Below are positions 24,801 through 32,185 of a stretch of 64,000 bases of DNA, one piece after another. Numbering within the stretch: position 1 is the stretch's first letter; the number at the start of each line of letters is the position of its first letter. The DNA is taken from NCBI GenBank assembly GCA_944387015.1, contig CALXDH010000001.1:62001-126000 (forward strand), in the 5' to 3' direction. A model generated the notes under the pieces. It did not search any database. It had not been told where the DNA came from and saw only the letters and a program-made list of their open reading frames with translations. This DNA comes from an uncultured Oscillospiraceae bacterium (GTDB lineage: Bacteria; Bacillota; Clostridia; Oscillospirales; Oscillospiraceae). The position numbers and the translations under genes were made by a program.

Positions 24801-25884
24801 CTACCCGGCGGCGGAGCGGACAGCGGTAATCGAGGCCCTGGCCTCCTTCCACAACCAGGGGCTCTTTGACGAGGAGGGCGACCTGCGCCACACCATGCAG
24901 AATATCGCCTGGTCCCAGCGGAGCCTGACGGAGGCGGGCGCCGGGGCCTGGCGGGAGCTGTTGGAGCGCACCGGCATCTCCCCCGGCGGCATCGGCGGGT
25001 CCTATTCCGATCTGGACGAGGCCATTTTGCAGTCCATCCTGGACCACCGCCAAAACGCCTCCGCCCACAAGGATGACTTCTACGCCGCGGCCTACGATGT
25101 GCTGGACACCCGCCGCTCCGGCAATACCTGCACGGTGTATCTCTATATTGCATTCGGCTCCTATGACCTGACGGAGGAGGGCTACGTCCTCCAGACCGGC
25201 GGCGAGGACCCGGCGGCGCTGACCTTTGCTACCATCAACGGCCTCTACCAGCTGACGGAGTACTGGACCCCCGGCGGCGGCGCCCACTACGAAACCGACC
25301 TGCGGACCGCGTTCCCGGCAGCGGCGGCGGAAACCGTCTTGGCCCGCACCGGCTGGAAGGACCTCTCCGCCCGGCTGGATTCCGCGGCGGAGGAACAGTA
25401 TCAATCCCTGCTGGAGGAGACCGATTACCGCGCCCGGGCCGCCCAGGTGGAATTCACCGGCCAGGCGCTGGACACCACGCCCGACGAGATGACCTATACC
25501 CAGCGGCTGGCCTGGTGCCAGGACGGCGGCCAGCAGGAGAATGGCTATCACTTCTCCGTCCGGACCTCCCAGACAGACAACACCTATCTTCTCTACACCG
25601 GCACCTGGACCTCCGGTCCTGCGGATACCTCCGCCCAGCCCCATCTGTACCTCCGCTTCCCAGACGGCGCCCTGGCGGACCTCCCCTTGCCTCCCGGCAC
25701 CCCCGCAGATGCCCCCCGTTCGGAGGACATCCTGCTCTCCGGCGATACCCTGACCTACGCCGTCACCTTCCCGGAGCCGCAGACGGACGAGCGGAGCGGC
25801 GCGCTGATTCATCTCCAGGGGACCTACCGCTACACCGTGGACCTGCAGGCCCGGACCATCTCCCTCCGGCTGGAAAACAACTAA
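21886..25884 (+). CDS. Very large BlaR1-like M56 family metallopeptidase sensor
   Basis: A 1332-residue membrane protein, about twice the length of BlaR1. Residues 1-340 are the M56 unit: spans near 5-20, 28-45, 125-145 and 316-333, with the zinc motif HEQTH at about 208-212 and the downstream ELACDEGAL block. The remaining 1000 residues should be extracellular. They are not a penicillin-binding domain: there is an acidic, FG-GAP/VCBS-like element (DLDGDGTDEL, about residue 690) and repeated beta-rich segments. A signal sensed outside would activate the protease to inactivate the BlaI partner. The ligand is unknown. Confidence 0.88.
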   Translation: MKEILLTSSILILALLLLRALFRSAVPRRVQYALWLLVLVRLLMPVHLPAVNFSLLTAAEPVGQAVTEQLDRQQLYIPTDREPLTDHPEAPDLAPSAAIAPSASQVWVVQDDETAVQYRKLSLVDLLRYIWYGGMAVMAVWFLLVNLRFRRKLYKARIPYRVDGCRYPVYLVAEGLPSPCLFGLIRPAIYLTPAAAATPERLRHVLVHEQTHARHGDPWWALLRCVCLTVYWFDPLVWAAAAVSRTDCELACDEGALRQLGEAERIPYGRTLLALIPVQSRPGNPLLSATTMASGKRALRDRITRIAASRQTRFAALFAVAALAAVVCAVTFTGGTTSSKARPLTGEELAYFNEEFFNNDTVGSTVGLNIHNQFLGSIYERPEDIDLYELFYCGTGISETMTEAERQLTGSFDGNGEPICPTDKLSVDAINTVLLENTGLTLEQTAQKGMEQFQYLPEYESYYHSHGDTNYFHSVQIAAGERQGDTIRLYYPDLYAHYADCDWLCVTLESQEDGSYRFVSNLPAEKPTITTVYPEGDPVLTISLEDLKPLEPEPATVTHRENDCAERGYGIGITTENGEVYSFRPYRSTDGNVYAALIYDEAAGNGGMLEWDAGCFFTYPAGSDVKQLTLESFSLFGYTGVVVSYDDYITGSPETGGYIGTCCDYYTVSDDGALAFLFQAYSTQTPQAVDLDGDGTDELTAADSITAQLFFQRDEQIYEADIAPLLQDTWPEVTHLEFNWWDMSRRCLSLWAGVPLAEDSDRPGTAFRWIYFDGENLLVYKDTTPYTDHAADDIDAPAYALAAAKAETLEALDWWQTHTGVTGVVDGVEQQVGTQAEWDDWHITGLSQIALGEPYTSLGLEIYSFGYELHSPTPELVESAGGMYVQEDGWVGGFYVENPFVVFLNDGDGEPTLLDAQIPSDVGREMTSPLFAAAVAQIAMDNGLLSPSEVDARTLLNDFSANGISFLNTIGTYPAAERTAVIEALASFHNQGLFDEEGDLRHTMQNIAWSQRSLTEAGAGAWRELLERTGISPGGIGGSYSDLDEAILQSILDHRQNASAHKDDFYAAAYDVLDTRRSGNTCTVYLYIAFGSYDLTEEGYVLQTGGEDPAALTFATINGLYQLTEYWTPGGGAHYETDLRTAFPAAAAETVLARTGWKDLSARLDSAAEEQYQSLLEETDYRARAAQVEFTGQALDTTPDEMTYTQRLAWCQDGGQQENGYHFSVRTSQTDNTYLLYTGTWTSGPADTSAQPHLYLRFPDGALADLPLPPGTPADAPRSEDILLSGDTLTYAVTFPEPQTDERSGALIHLQGTYRYTVDLQARTISLRLENN

Positions 25885-25895
25885 TTCTTCCCTTT

Positions 25896-25942
25896 TCCTC
25901 CTGTTTCGGGTATACTGTCACCAGTAATCCGAAACAGGAGGA
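25896..25942 (+). repeat. Perfect 14-bp inverted repeat spanning the rhodanese gene ribosome binding site
   Basis: TCCTCCTGTTTCGG (25896-25909) and its exact complement (25929-25942) flank a 19-base centre containing TATACT. The 3' arm includes AGGAGG, the Shine-Dalgarno of the next gene, and TTTTT follows at 25945. It could end the blaR1-like transcript or hide the ribosome binding site on read-through RNA. Confidence 0.75.
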
Positions 25943-25951
25943 CATTTTTCC

Positions 25952-26353
25952 ATGAAACAGCTCATGTATCTGGCGCTGGTGATCGTCTGCGGCGCGGCGC
26001 TGCTCAAGTGGGTCAGCAGGCGTTCCGTCCCCACCGGCGGCGCCTGGAAGACCCTGACCCCAGAGGAGGCCAAGGCCCGGCTGGATTCCGGCGACGCCTT
26101 GACGCTGCTGGACGTGCGGACGGAGGCCGAGTACGAGGAGAGCCATATCCCCGGCGCCGTATGCCTGCCGGTGGAGAGCATCGGCACCCAGCCCCCGGCG
26201 TCTTTGCCGGACCCGGACGCGGAGATCCTGGTCTACTGCCGCTCCGGCCGCCGCAGCGCCCAGGCCGCCGGGAAACTGGCGAAGCTGGGGTACACCAACG
26301 TCTCGGACTTCGGCGGCATTTTGAACTGGCCCTACGAGACCACCACAGGCTGA
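25952..26353 (+). CDS. Membrane-anchored rhodanese-like protein
   Basis: A 133-residue protein with an N-terminal membrane anchor (LMYLALVIVCGAALLKW, about 4-20) and one rhodanese domain (about 35-130). The substrate loop is YCRSGRRSAQ, with the active-site cysteine at residue 96; LLDVRTEAEYEESHIPGAV matches the family's first motif. Single-domain rhodaneses carry persulfide sulfur; its partner here is unknown. The AGGAGG ribosome binding site lies in the arm of an inverted repeat. It is followed by a bidirectional terminator. Confidence 0.92.
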   Translation: MKQLMYLALVIVCGAALLKWVSRRSVPTGGAWKTLTPEEAKARLDSGDALTLLDVRTEAEYEESHIPGAVCLPVESIGTQPPASLPDPDAEILVYCRSGRRSAQAAGKLAKLGYTNVSDFGGILNWPYETTTG

Positions 26354-26366
26354 ACATCCCACAGCA

Positions 26367-26398
26367 AAAGCGCCCCGGCCAAATGGCCGGGGCGCTTT
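26367..26398. terminator. Bidirectional terminator after the rhodanese gene
   Basis: AAAGCGCCCCGGCC (26367-26380) pairs perfectly with GGCCGGGGCGCTTT (26385-26398). It separates converging genes. Confidence 0.9.
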
Positions 26399-26416
26399 GT
26401 GTTGTTTTCTTCCGGT

Positions 26417-27535
26417 TCACTGGGTCAGCAGCACCAGATTCCGGTCCGTGATGAAGTTGGGGACGCTGTAAAGCACCACGATCTCGTCGATGCCGTTTTC
26501 CGCCGCGTACTGAGCCACCGGAGCCCGGTAATACCGCAGGTCCAGCAGGTGTACCTCGGAGAAGGACTGGGCCAGGAAGGGCGCCAGGGAGTCGGAATAG
26601 GAATCCCGCACCAGCAGGATCTTCCCGCCGTCGGGGTTGTCCTCGTTTTTCAGCACGCACAGCGGTTGGTTGCCCCCCAGGAAGGAGGAGTACTTGTCCT
26701 TCTTGTCCAGGTAGCTCCTCTCATACAGCGCCGCCAGTTCCGGGCTGCCGGTACGCCAGGAGGTAACGGAGATGCCGTCCTCCTCCACCCAGTACTCCAT
26801 CTCGTCCGGCGTCAGCCAGTGGATGCCGGAGGTGGAGTAGAGGGTGCCGTTGAAGTCGTCGCTGACCACCTCCGGCGTAAAGTCCGCCCGGTCCAGCGTG
26901 GGACGGCCCAGGGCGGAGAGTACTGCGTTGGCACCGTAGAACGCCCCCAGGGACGTCCAGTGGTGGTCCGTCCGATAGAAGATGGGCTCGTCGGCGTGGG
27001 CCGTCAGGGCCCCGGCGAAGTCCACCGTGGGAAGGCCCGTCTCCTCCGCCGCCCGGTCCAGGAAGGCGGTCTGGTCCCAGTTCTCCGCCCCGGCGGGCAG
27101 CTTATCCCGCCACACCTCCGCCGCGGAGGGGATGAACCCCAGATAGACAGGCACGTCCGTTTTTTCCGCCAGCCGGGTAATATAGGAGAGGTTATTGGTC
27201 ACCAGCTCCTCATCCGGTGTATCCACCTTCGAGATCAGAGTATCGCCGCAGAGGTAGACTCCGTGGAACTCCGTCTTGCCGATGAGCTGCTCCGTCCGGG
27301 CCTTCAGCCCCGTCCAGGCGTCCCGCAGGGGGAACTGGTCGGCGAAGTACTCCTCCACGGCGGCGGTGTAGCTGCCGTCCTTCAAAGATTCCCAGGAGAA
27401 CTCCGGCCACTGGGCCAGTGTCCGGTTCTCCACGTCGGAGCGCTCCCGGTCCGGCAGCAGCACCTGCCAGACCATGAGCCCTCCCAGGAAGAGGCAGAAT
27501 AGCGCCGTCAAAAAGCGGCTGTATGCTTTTGTCAT
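26417..27535 (-). CDS. DHHW family protein (AlgX/SGNH-like acyltransfer partner)
   Basis: A 372-residue protein with an N-terminal signal anchor (FLTALFCLFLGGLMVWQVL, about 8-26) and an extracellular SGNH/AlgX-like domain. The DHHW motif that names the family is FYRTDHHWTSLGA (about 188-200); a serine-containing block, LLVRDSYSDSLAPF, lies near residue 310. Proteins of this kind work with MBOAT acyltransferases to O-acetylate or otherwise esterify cell-surface polymers. It begins 15 bases after the MBOAT stop and is the last of three leftward genes. The polymer modified is unknown. Confidence 0.87.
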   Translation of the reverse strand: MTKAYSRFLTALFCLFLGGLMVWQVLLPDRERSDVENRTLAQWPEFSWESLKDGSYTAAVEEYFADQFPLRDAWTGLKARTEQLIGKTEFHGVYLCGDTLISKVDTPDEELVTNNLSYITRLAEKTDVPVYLGFIPSAAEVWRDKLPAGAENWDQTAFLDRAAEETGLPTVDFAGALTAHADEPIFYRTDHHWTSLGAFYGANAVLSALGRPTLDRADFTPEVVSDDFNGTLYSTSGIHWLTPDEMEYWVEEDGISVTSWRTGSPELAALYERSYLDKKDKYSSFLGGNQPLCVLKNEDNPDGGKILLVRDSYSDSLAPFLAQSFSEVHLLDLRYYRAPVAQYAAENGIDEIVVLYSVPNFITDRNLVLLTQ

Positions 27536-27550
27536 GTCTGCTCCCTCCTC

Positions 27551-28978
27551 TCAGAACCGGAAATACAAAAACGGATTGTAGCTGCCGTCCACCAGATAGG
27601 CGGTACACAGCAGCAGCGACGCCAGCATCAAAACCGGCGTGGCCACGGCCGCCGCCCGCCGGGGCAGACGCTCCCAGCCCCGTCTGCCCAGCGTGGTGGA
27701 GGCCAGGATCAGTGCCAGGAAGGTGATGGCGTAGCTGTGCAGGGTGTAGAGGTCCGCCGCCCGCCACAGCGGCGCGCCGCCAAAGCACGCCCGCAGATAG
27801 CCGCCGCAGACGCTCAGGTCCTCCATGGCGAAGATGCCCCAGCCCACAAACACCACCAGGATCGTATAGGTGTGCTTGATCCAGCCGGGGGTCCGGGCCA
27901 GGACCGACCGGAACACGTACTTTTCCAGCACCAGCCACACGGCAAAGTAAAGGCCCCACAAGATGAAGTTCCAGCTGGCCCCGTGCCAGAAGCCGGTGCA
28001 AAACCACACGATGAAGATGTTGCGCAGCGTCTTCACGGTGCCGCCCCGGTTGCCCCCCAGAGGGATATAGAGATACTCCCGGAACCAGGTGGTCAGGGAC
28101 ATATGCCACCGCCGCCAGAACTCCGTCACCGACGCGGCCAGATACGGATAGTCGAAGTTTTCGTTGAACCGGAAGCCGAAGATCCGTCCCAGGCCGATGG
28201 CCATGTCCGAATAGCCGGAGAAGTCAAAGTAGATCTGGAAGCCGAAGGCGAAAAGGCCCATCCAACCTCCCAGCACCGTCAGCTCCCCCGCCCCCTGGGC
28301 GGCCAGGCAATCCTCCCACAATGCACCGATGGCGTTGGCCAGCAACACCTTCTTGGCAAGACCCACACAGAACCGGCGGGCCCCCAGAGCGAAGTTCTCC
28401 GAGGAGTGGACCCGGCGCACCAGCTCCGCCGCCACCGTTTTGTATTGCACGATGGGCCCGGCGATGAGCTGGGGGAACATGGTAACGAAGGCACCGAAGT
28501 CCACCATGTTCCGCTGGACCGGGGCGTCCTTGCGGTAGACGTCGATGGTGTAGCTCATGGTCTGGAAGGTGTAGAAGGAAATGCCGATGGGCAGCGGCAC
28601 GTTCCGCAGCGGGATCGTCAGTCCCAGCAGCTGCACGCTCTCCGGGATCTGGATGCCGGTGAGCAGATACAGGTTGTCCGCCAGGAAGGTGCCGTACTTG
28701 AAAAAGCCCAGCAGCAGCAGATTGAAGATCACCGACTGGGCCACGAACCGCCGGGCCTTTTTGTCATTGTCCCGGTACTTCTCCACCAGGATGCCGTGGG
28801 TGTAATCGATGAGGGTGGACAAAAACATGATGGTGATATAGACTGGCTCTCCCCAGCCATAAAAGATCAGACTCACCACCAGCAGCACGGCGTTGCGCCA
28901 GCGCAGAGGCGTGATAAAATACGCCAACAGCGTCAGCGGCAGATAGCCGAACAAAAACGGGAGACTGCTGAATACCAA
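27551..28978 (-). CDS. MBOAT family O-acyltransferase (AlgI/DltB-like)
   Basis: A 475-residue polytopic membrane protein with at least ten hydrophobic segments. The MBOAT core is clear: FYTFQTMSYTIDVYR (about 137-151), DFSGYSDMAIGLGRIFGF (about 254), TEFWRRWHMSLTTWFREY (about 280-297) and the catalytic-histidine region CTGFWHGASWNFILWG (about 321-336). MBOAT enzymes move acyl groups across or at the membrane onto polysaccharide or teichoic acid. It lies between a DUF4358 lipoprotein and a DHHW protein, a recurrent Clostridial surface-modification set. Confidence 0.94.
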   Translation of the reverse strand: MVFSSLPFLFGYLPLTLLAYFITPLRWRNAVLLVVSLIFYGWGEPVYITIMFLSTLIDYTHGILVEKYRDNDKKARRFVAQSVIFNLLLLGFFKYGTFLADNLYLLTGIQIPESVQLLGLTIPLRNVPLPIGISFYTFQTMSYTIDVYRKDAPVQRNMVDFGAFVTMFPQLIAGPIVQYKTVAAELVRRVHSSENFALGARRFCVGLAKKVLLANAIGALWEDCLAAQGAGELTVLGGWMGLFAFGFQIYFDFSGYSDMAIGLGRIFGFRFNENFDYPYLAASVTEFWRRWHMSLTTWFREYLYIPLGGNRGGTVKTLRNIFIVWFCTGFWHGASWNFILWGLYFAVWLVLEKYVFRSVLARTPGWIKHTYTILVVFVGWGIFAMEDLSVCGGYLRACFGGAPLWRAADLYTLHSYAITFLALILASTTLGRRGWERLPRRAAAVATPVLMLASLLLCTAYLVDGSYNPFLYFRF

Positions 28979-29088
28979 GGCCGTCTCTCCTTTCTCTCCT
29001 TAGAATTGCGCATCCGTCCGGACAAACTCAGCGGGACCGCCGCGGCCGCGCCGCAGCGATCCCGTCTTTGGATGCCCGTCGGGTGCCT

Positions 29089-29571
29089 TTACGCGAACAG
29101 CCCCTCAAAGGCGTCCGCGATCTCCTCCTGGTGCTCCGCGGAGGCGATCATGGCCACATAGGTCCCCTCCTGGATCACCTGTCCGCGGCCCCAGGCCTCC
29201 ATGGACTCCGGGTACCACGCGCCGCCGGCCGCCTGGTCGTCGATGCGCTTTTGGAGGATCTCCGCAGCCTTTTCCGCGTCCTCCTCGGTCTCAGCCTCCA
29301 AAAACACCAGCTCGTTGACCACGGAGGACATCTGGGGGGTCATGGCGATGAACTGCTTGGTGGGGATGTCCCCCAGGCCGGGGTAATAGCTCTCCAGCAG
29401 GTCCCCTTCGATACTTGCCATATAGTTCTCGCCCCACTCATACTCTTCCGCAAGGCCGTTGTAAAACTCTGTCAGATCCACAGACTTGATCTCTTCCTTG
29501 GTGCTGCCGCAGCCGGCGGTCAGCAGCAGTGCCAGCATGGCCGCCAGCACCATCATCATGCGCTTCTTCAT
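29089..29571 (-). CDS. DUF4358 lipoprotein
   Basis: A 160-residue secreted lipoprotein: signal peptide MKKRMMMVLAAMLALLLTAG with the lipobox cysteine at residue 21 (LTAGCGS). The mature part fits DUF4358: VDLTEFYNGLAEEY, PGLGDIPTKQFIAMTP and a helix of Glu/Lys-rich residues. The function is unknown. It starts the leftward set DUF4358-MBOAT-DHHW and may help attach or regulate surface modification. A weak sigma-A promoter may lie upstream (TTGACA with a poor -10 near 29645-29671). Confidence 0.83.
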   Translation of the reverse strand: MKKRMMMVLAAMLALLLTAGCGSTKEEIKSVDLTEFYNGLAEEYEWGENYMASIEGDLLESYYPGLGDIPTKQFIAMTPQMSSVVNELVFLEAETEEDAEKAAEILQKRIDDQAAGGAWYPESMEAWGRGQVIQEGTYVAMIASAEHQEEIADAFEGLFA

Positions 29572-29802
29572 ACGATTCTCCTTGTTTTTTCATAGTTGTT
29601 CTGATGTCAAGACGGGCCAGTCCGTCAAAAAGTTCCCGCTTTTTCAGACAGTTTGGACCGCTTTGTCAAAATTTATTGTCCCGGGTCTCTCTGCCTTTAT
29701 ACAGGAACGCTTCGGGAAATTCAACTTCAATTTGTTACTTTTCCCCACTTTTTTCGCCGTCTCTTCCCGTTTGGGGCCTACGTCTCCTATGTGCTTCCTG
29801 GA

Positions 29803-29875
29803 ATCGAATTTTTGTTCGATTTTCCCTTGACAGGAACATCGGTTCGAGTTACAATGCATATAGAACATAAGTTCT
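29803..29875 (+). promoter_or_regulatory. Strong sigma-A promoter with LexA-like (SOS) boxes
   Basis: TTGACA (29827-29832) and TACAAT (29850-29855) have exactly 17 bases between them. Two GAAC-N4-GTTC elements, the core of the Firmicutes LexA box, lie on it: one in the spacer (29834-29845) and one just past the -10 (29864-29875, AGAACATAAGTTCT). A third, imperfect palindrome ATCGAATTTTTGTTCGAT lies at 29803-29820, upstream of the -35. The arrangement predicts SOS control. The rest of the interval 29572-29802 holds nothing else recognised. Confidence 0.75.
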
Positions 29876-29891
29876 ATCAAAGGAGGAATGG

Positions 29892-30014
29892 ATGATGACT
29901 GGTTGGACGTTCTTTTTTATTTTGGTGGGGATCGTATTTGTGACCTCCCAGCTGTTCCGGGTCATCGACGCCATCGAGCGCCCTGCCCGGCGGAACTCCC
30001 ATCGGATCCGCTGA
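29892..30014 (+). CDS. Small single-span membrane protein, first gene of the putative SOS operon
   Basis: A 40-residue protein: ATG at 29892 (or the next codon, also ATG) follows AAAGGAGGAATGG, and the frame ends at TGA 30012-30014. One hydrophobic segment (GWTFFFILVGIVFVTSQLF, about 4-22) precedes a charged tail (RVIDAIERPARRNSHRIR). It lies directly downstream of the LexA-boxed promoter and eight bases before the radical-SAM gene. Small SOS-induced membrane proteins in other bacteria (YneA, SidA) block division; a similar role here is a guess from size, topology and control. Confidence 0.65.
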   Translation: MMTGWTFFFILVGIVFVTSQLFRVIDAIERPARRNSHRIR

Positions 30015-30021
30015 TAACGCC

Positions 30022-31290
30022 ATGGATGTTCTGGACAAGCTGACTATCCTGACAGACGCCGCCAAGTACGATGCCGCCTGCACCTCCAGCGGCGGAGACC
30101 GAACCGCCAAGCGGGGGTATCTGGGCAATACGTCCTCCTCCGTGGCCGGATGCTGCCATACTTTTTCCGCCGACGGGCGGTGCGTGACACTTTTAAAGGT
30201 ACTGCTGACCAACCGCTGCGTCTACGACTGCAAATACTGCGTCAACCGCCGCAGCAACGACACGCCCCGGGCCGTCTTCACTCCGGAGGAACTGGCGGAC
30301 CTGACCATTCAGTTTTACCGGCGAAACTATATTGAGGGGCTCTTCCTCTCCTCCGGCGTCTACCGCAGCCCGGATTACACCACCGAGCTGATGATCCGCA
30401 CATTGCGCCTCCTGCGGGAGACCTACCGCTTCAACGGCTACATCCATGCCAAGGCCATTCCCGGCACCTCGCCGGAGCTGGTAGAACAGCTGGGGATGCT
30501 GGCGGACCGGCTGAGCGTCAATATCGAACTGCCCTCCGAGGCGGGGCTCAAAACCTTGGCCCCGGACAAGACCAAGCAGGCCATCCTTGCCCCCATGCGG
30601 CAGATCCAGACCCGCAGCCAGCAGAGCAAAGAGGAACTGGTCAAGTACCGCCACGCCCCCCGCTTCGCCCCCGCCGGCCAGAGCACCCAGCTGATCGTGG
30701 GAGCCACGGCGGACTCCGACCTCCACATCCTGCGGCTGACCCAGGGGCTATACGACCGGTACCAGCTCAAACGGGTGTTCTATTCCGCCTATGTTCCCGT
30801 GGTGGAGCATGCGTTGCTGCCCGCCCGGGACGTGAAGCCGCCCCTGCTGCGGGAGCACCGGCTCTATCAGGCGGACTGGCTGCTGCGGTTTTACGGCTTC
30901 CGGGCAGAGGAGCTGTTGGACGCGGATCACCCGGACTTCGACCCCCGGGTGGATCCCAAGTGCAGCTGGGCCCTGGCCCACCCGGACTTTTTTCCCGTGG
31001 AGGTCAATACCGCGGACTATGAAACGCTGCTGCGGGTCCCCGGCGTGGGGGTGGTCTCCGCCCGGCGCATCCTCTCCGCCCGGCGGGCGGGGCGGCTGCA
31101 CATCGACGATCTGCGCAGGCTGGGCGTGGTGATGAAGCGGGCCCAGTATTTTCTCACCGCCTCCGGCAAGATCGCCGAGGGCCTGCGCTTTACCCAGGAC
31201 ACCCTGCTGCGCAGTCTCATCGCCGCAGAGCGTCCCCTGCTGCCCCAGGCGCCCATGGAGCAGCTGTCCCTGTTCGATTCAGCGGTCTGA
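30022..31290 (+). CDS. Putative DNA modification/repair radical SAM protein (TIGR03916-like)
   Basis: A 422-residue radical-SAM enzyme. The cluster motif is CVYDCKYC (about residues 68-75, CxxxCxxC); other conserved blocks are GYLGNTSSSVAGCCHTF near the start, FLSSGVYRSPDYT and QLIVGATADSDLHIL. The C-terminus has a helix-hairpin-helix (ETLLRVPGVGVVSARRILSA, about 338-357), implying DNA contact. This matches the TIGR03916 type that is linked in genomes with TIGR03915 and uracil-DNA-glycosylase-like proteins. The LexA-like promoter supports a repair role. The substrate lesion is unknown. Confidence 0.85.
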   Translation: MDVLDKLTILTDAAKYDAACTSSGGDRTAKRGYLGNTSSSVAGCCHTFSADGRCVTLLKVLLTNRCVYDCKYCVNRRSNDTPRAVFTPEELADLTIQFYRRNYIEGLFLSSGVYRSPDYTTELMIRTLRLLRETYRFNGYIHAKAIPGTSPELVEQLGMLADRLSVNIELPSEAGLKTLAPDKTKQAILAPMRQIQTRSQQSKEELVKYRHAPRFAPAGQSTQLIVGATADSDLHILRLTQGLYDRYQLKRVFYSAYVPVVEHALLPARDVKPPLLREHRLYQADWLLRFYGFRAEELLDADHPDFDPRVDPKCSWALAHPDFFPVEVNTADYETLLRVPGVGVVSARRILSARRAGRLHIDDLRRLGVVMKRAQYFLTASGKIAEGLRFTQDTLLRSLIAAERPLLPQAPMEQLSLFDSAV

Positions 31291-31324
31291 CCCTTCCGGC
31301 GGACCGCCCCGTCCGGAGAATGCC

Positions 31325-32185
31325 ATGTCCCAGGAAATCACCTATTGTTATGACGGCAGCTTTGAGGGGTTCCTCTGCTGCATTTTCGAGAGCTACCGCA
31401 ACAAAGAAGTCCCCACCGCAATCTGCTGCGATGAGGACTTTGTGCCGACGCTGTTTGCCGTTCGGGCAGTCACCACAGACCCGGACCACGCCCGGCGGGT
31501 GCTGCGGAAGCTGACCATCTGCTCCCCGGTGTGCGCAAATCTGGTGCGCCGGGGCTTTCTCACCTGCCTGCCGGAAAAAGAGCTGTATCTCTACCGGCTG
31601 GTAGCCAAGCTGCTGCGGGAGGGGGCCGGCTTTCTGCAAAACTTTTCCGATGAGACACTCCACCCGGTGGCCAAGGCGGTACAGCACCTCAATAGTGAGG
31701 CCCATCTTTTGAAGGGCTTCGTCCGCTTTTCCGAATTAGGCGGCGTCCTGGGCGGAGAGATTGCCCCCAAAAACCGAGTACTGCCTCTGCTGCGCAGCCA
31801 CTTCTGTGCCCGGTATCTTAACGAGTCCTTCTTCCTCTATGACCGCACCCATAAGGAGGCGCTGTTTTACACCGGCGGCCGGGCGGTGATCCGTCCGCTG
31901 GAGGAATTTCAGATGGCGCCGCCGGACGAGACGGAGGCCAAGTACCGGCTGCTGTGGAAGCGGTTTTACGACACCATCGCCATCCGGGAGCGGGAAAACC
32001 CCCGCTGCCGGATGACCAACATGCCCAAGCGCTACTGGGGCACCATGACGGAATTTCAGGACGCGTCCTACTTTATATCTCAAAGCTCTCCCGCAGCCGT
32101 TTCAGCCCCCGGTGCTCCAGACGGGAGATCTGCACTTGGGATACCCCCAGCACCCGGGCCGTCTGTTCCTGGGTCATGCCCCTGA
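31325..32185 (+). CDS. TIGR03915-like putative DNA repair protein with an antisense-derived tail
   Basis: The partner of the preceding radical-SAM gene: TYCYDGSFEGFLCCIFESY at the start (in part), SCFxx-type helices in the middle, then HFCARYLNESFFLYDRTHKEALFY and the end block MTNMPKRYWGTMTEFQ, all typical of TIGR03915. The normal family end is reached at about residue 246. Here the frame runs on for about 40 residues (rich in Pro, Ala, Gly and Ser) and overlaps the 3' end of sigF by 113 nt on the opposite strand. The tail is therefore probably not functional sequence. It is cotranscribed with the genes before it. Confidence 0.82.
   Translation: MSQEITYCYDGSFEGFLCCIFESYRNKEVPTAICCDEDFVPTLFAVRAVTTDPDHARRVLRKLTICSPVCANLVRRGFLTCLPEKELYLYRLVAKLLREGAGFLQNFSDETLHPVAKAVQHLNSEAHLLKGFVRFSELGGVLGGEIAPKNRVLPLLRSHFCARYLNESFFLYDRTHKEALFYTGGRAVIRPLEEFQMAPPDETEAKYRLLWKRFYDTIAIRERENPRCRMTNMPKRYWGTMTEFQDASYFISQSSPAAVSAPGAPDGRSALGIPPAPGPSVPGSCP

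Noticed and set aside
21811..25812. A 1333-codon frame on the minus strand opposite the BlaR1-like gene
   Set aside because: It is the antisense of a real gene in GC-rich DNA; it has no domain, no ribosome binding site, and the plus-strand frame has clear motifs.
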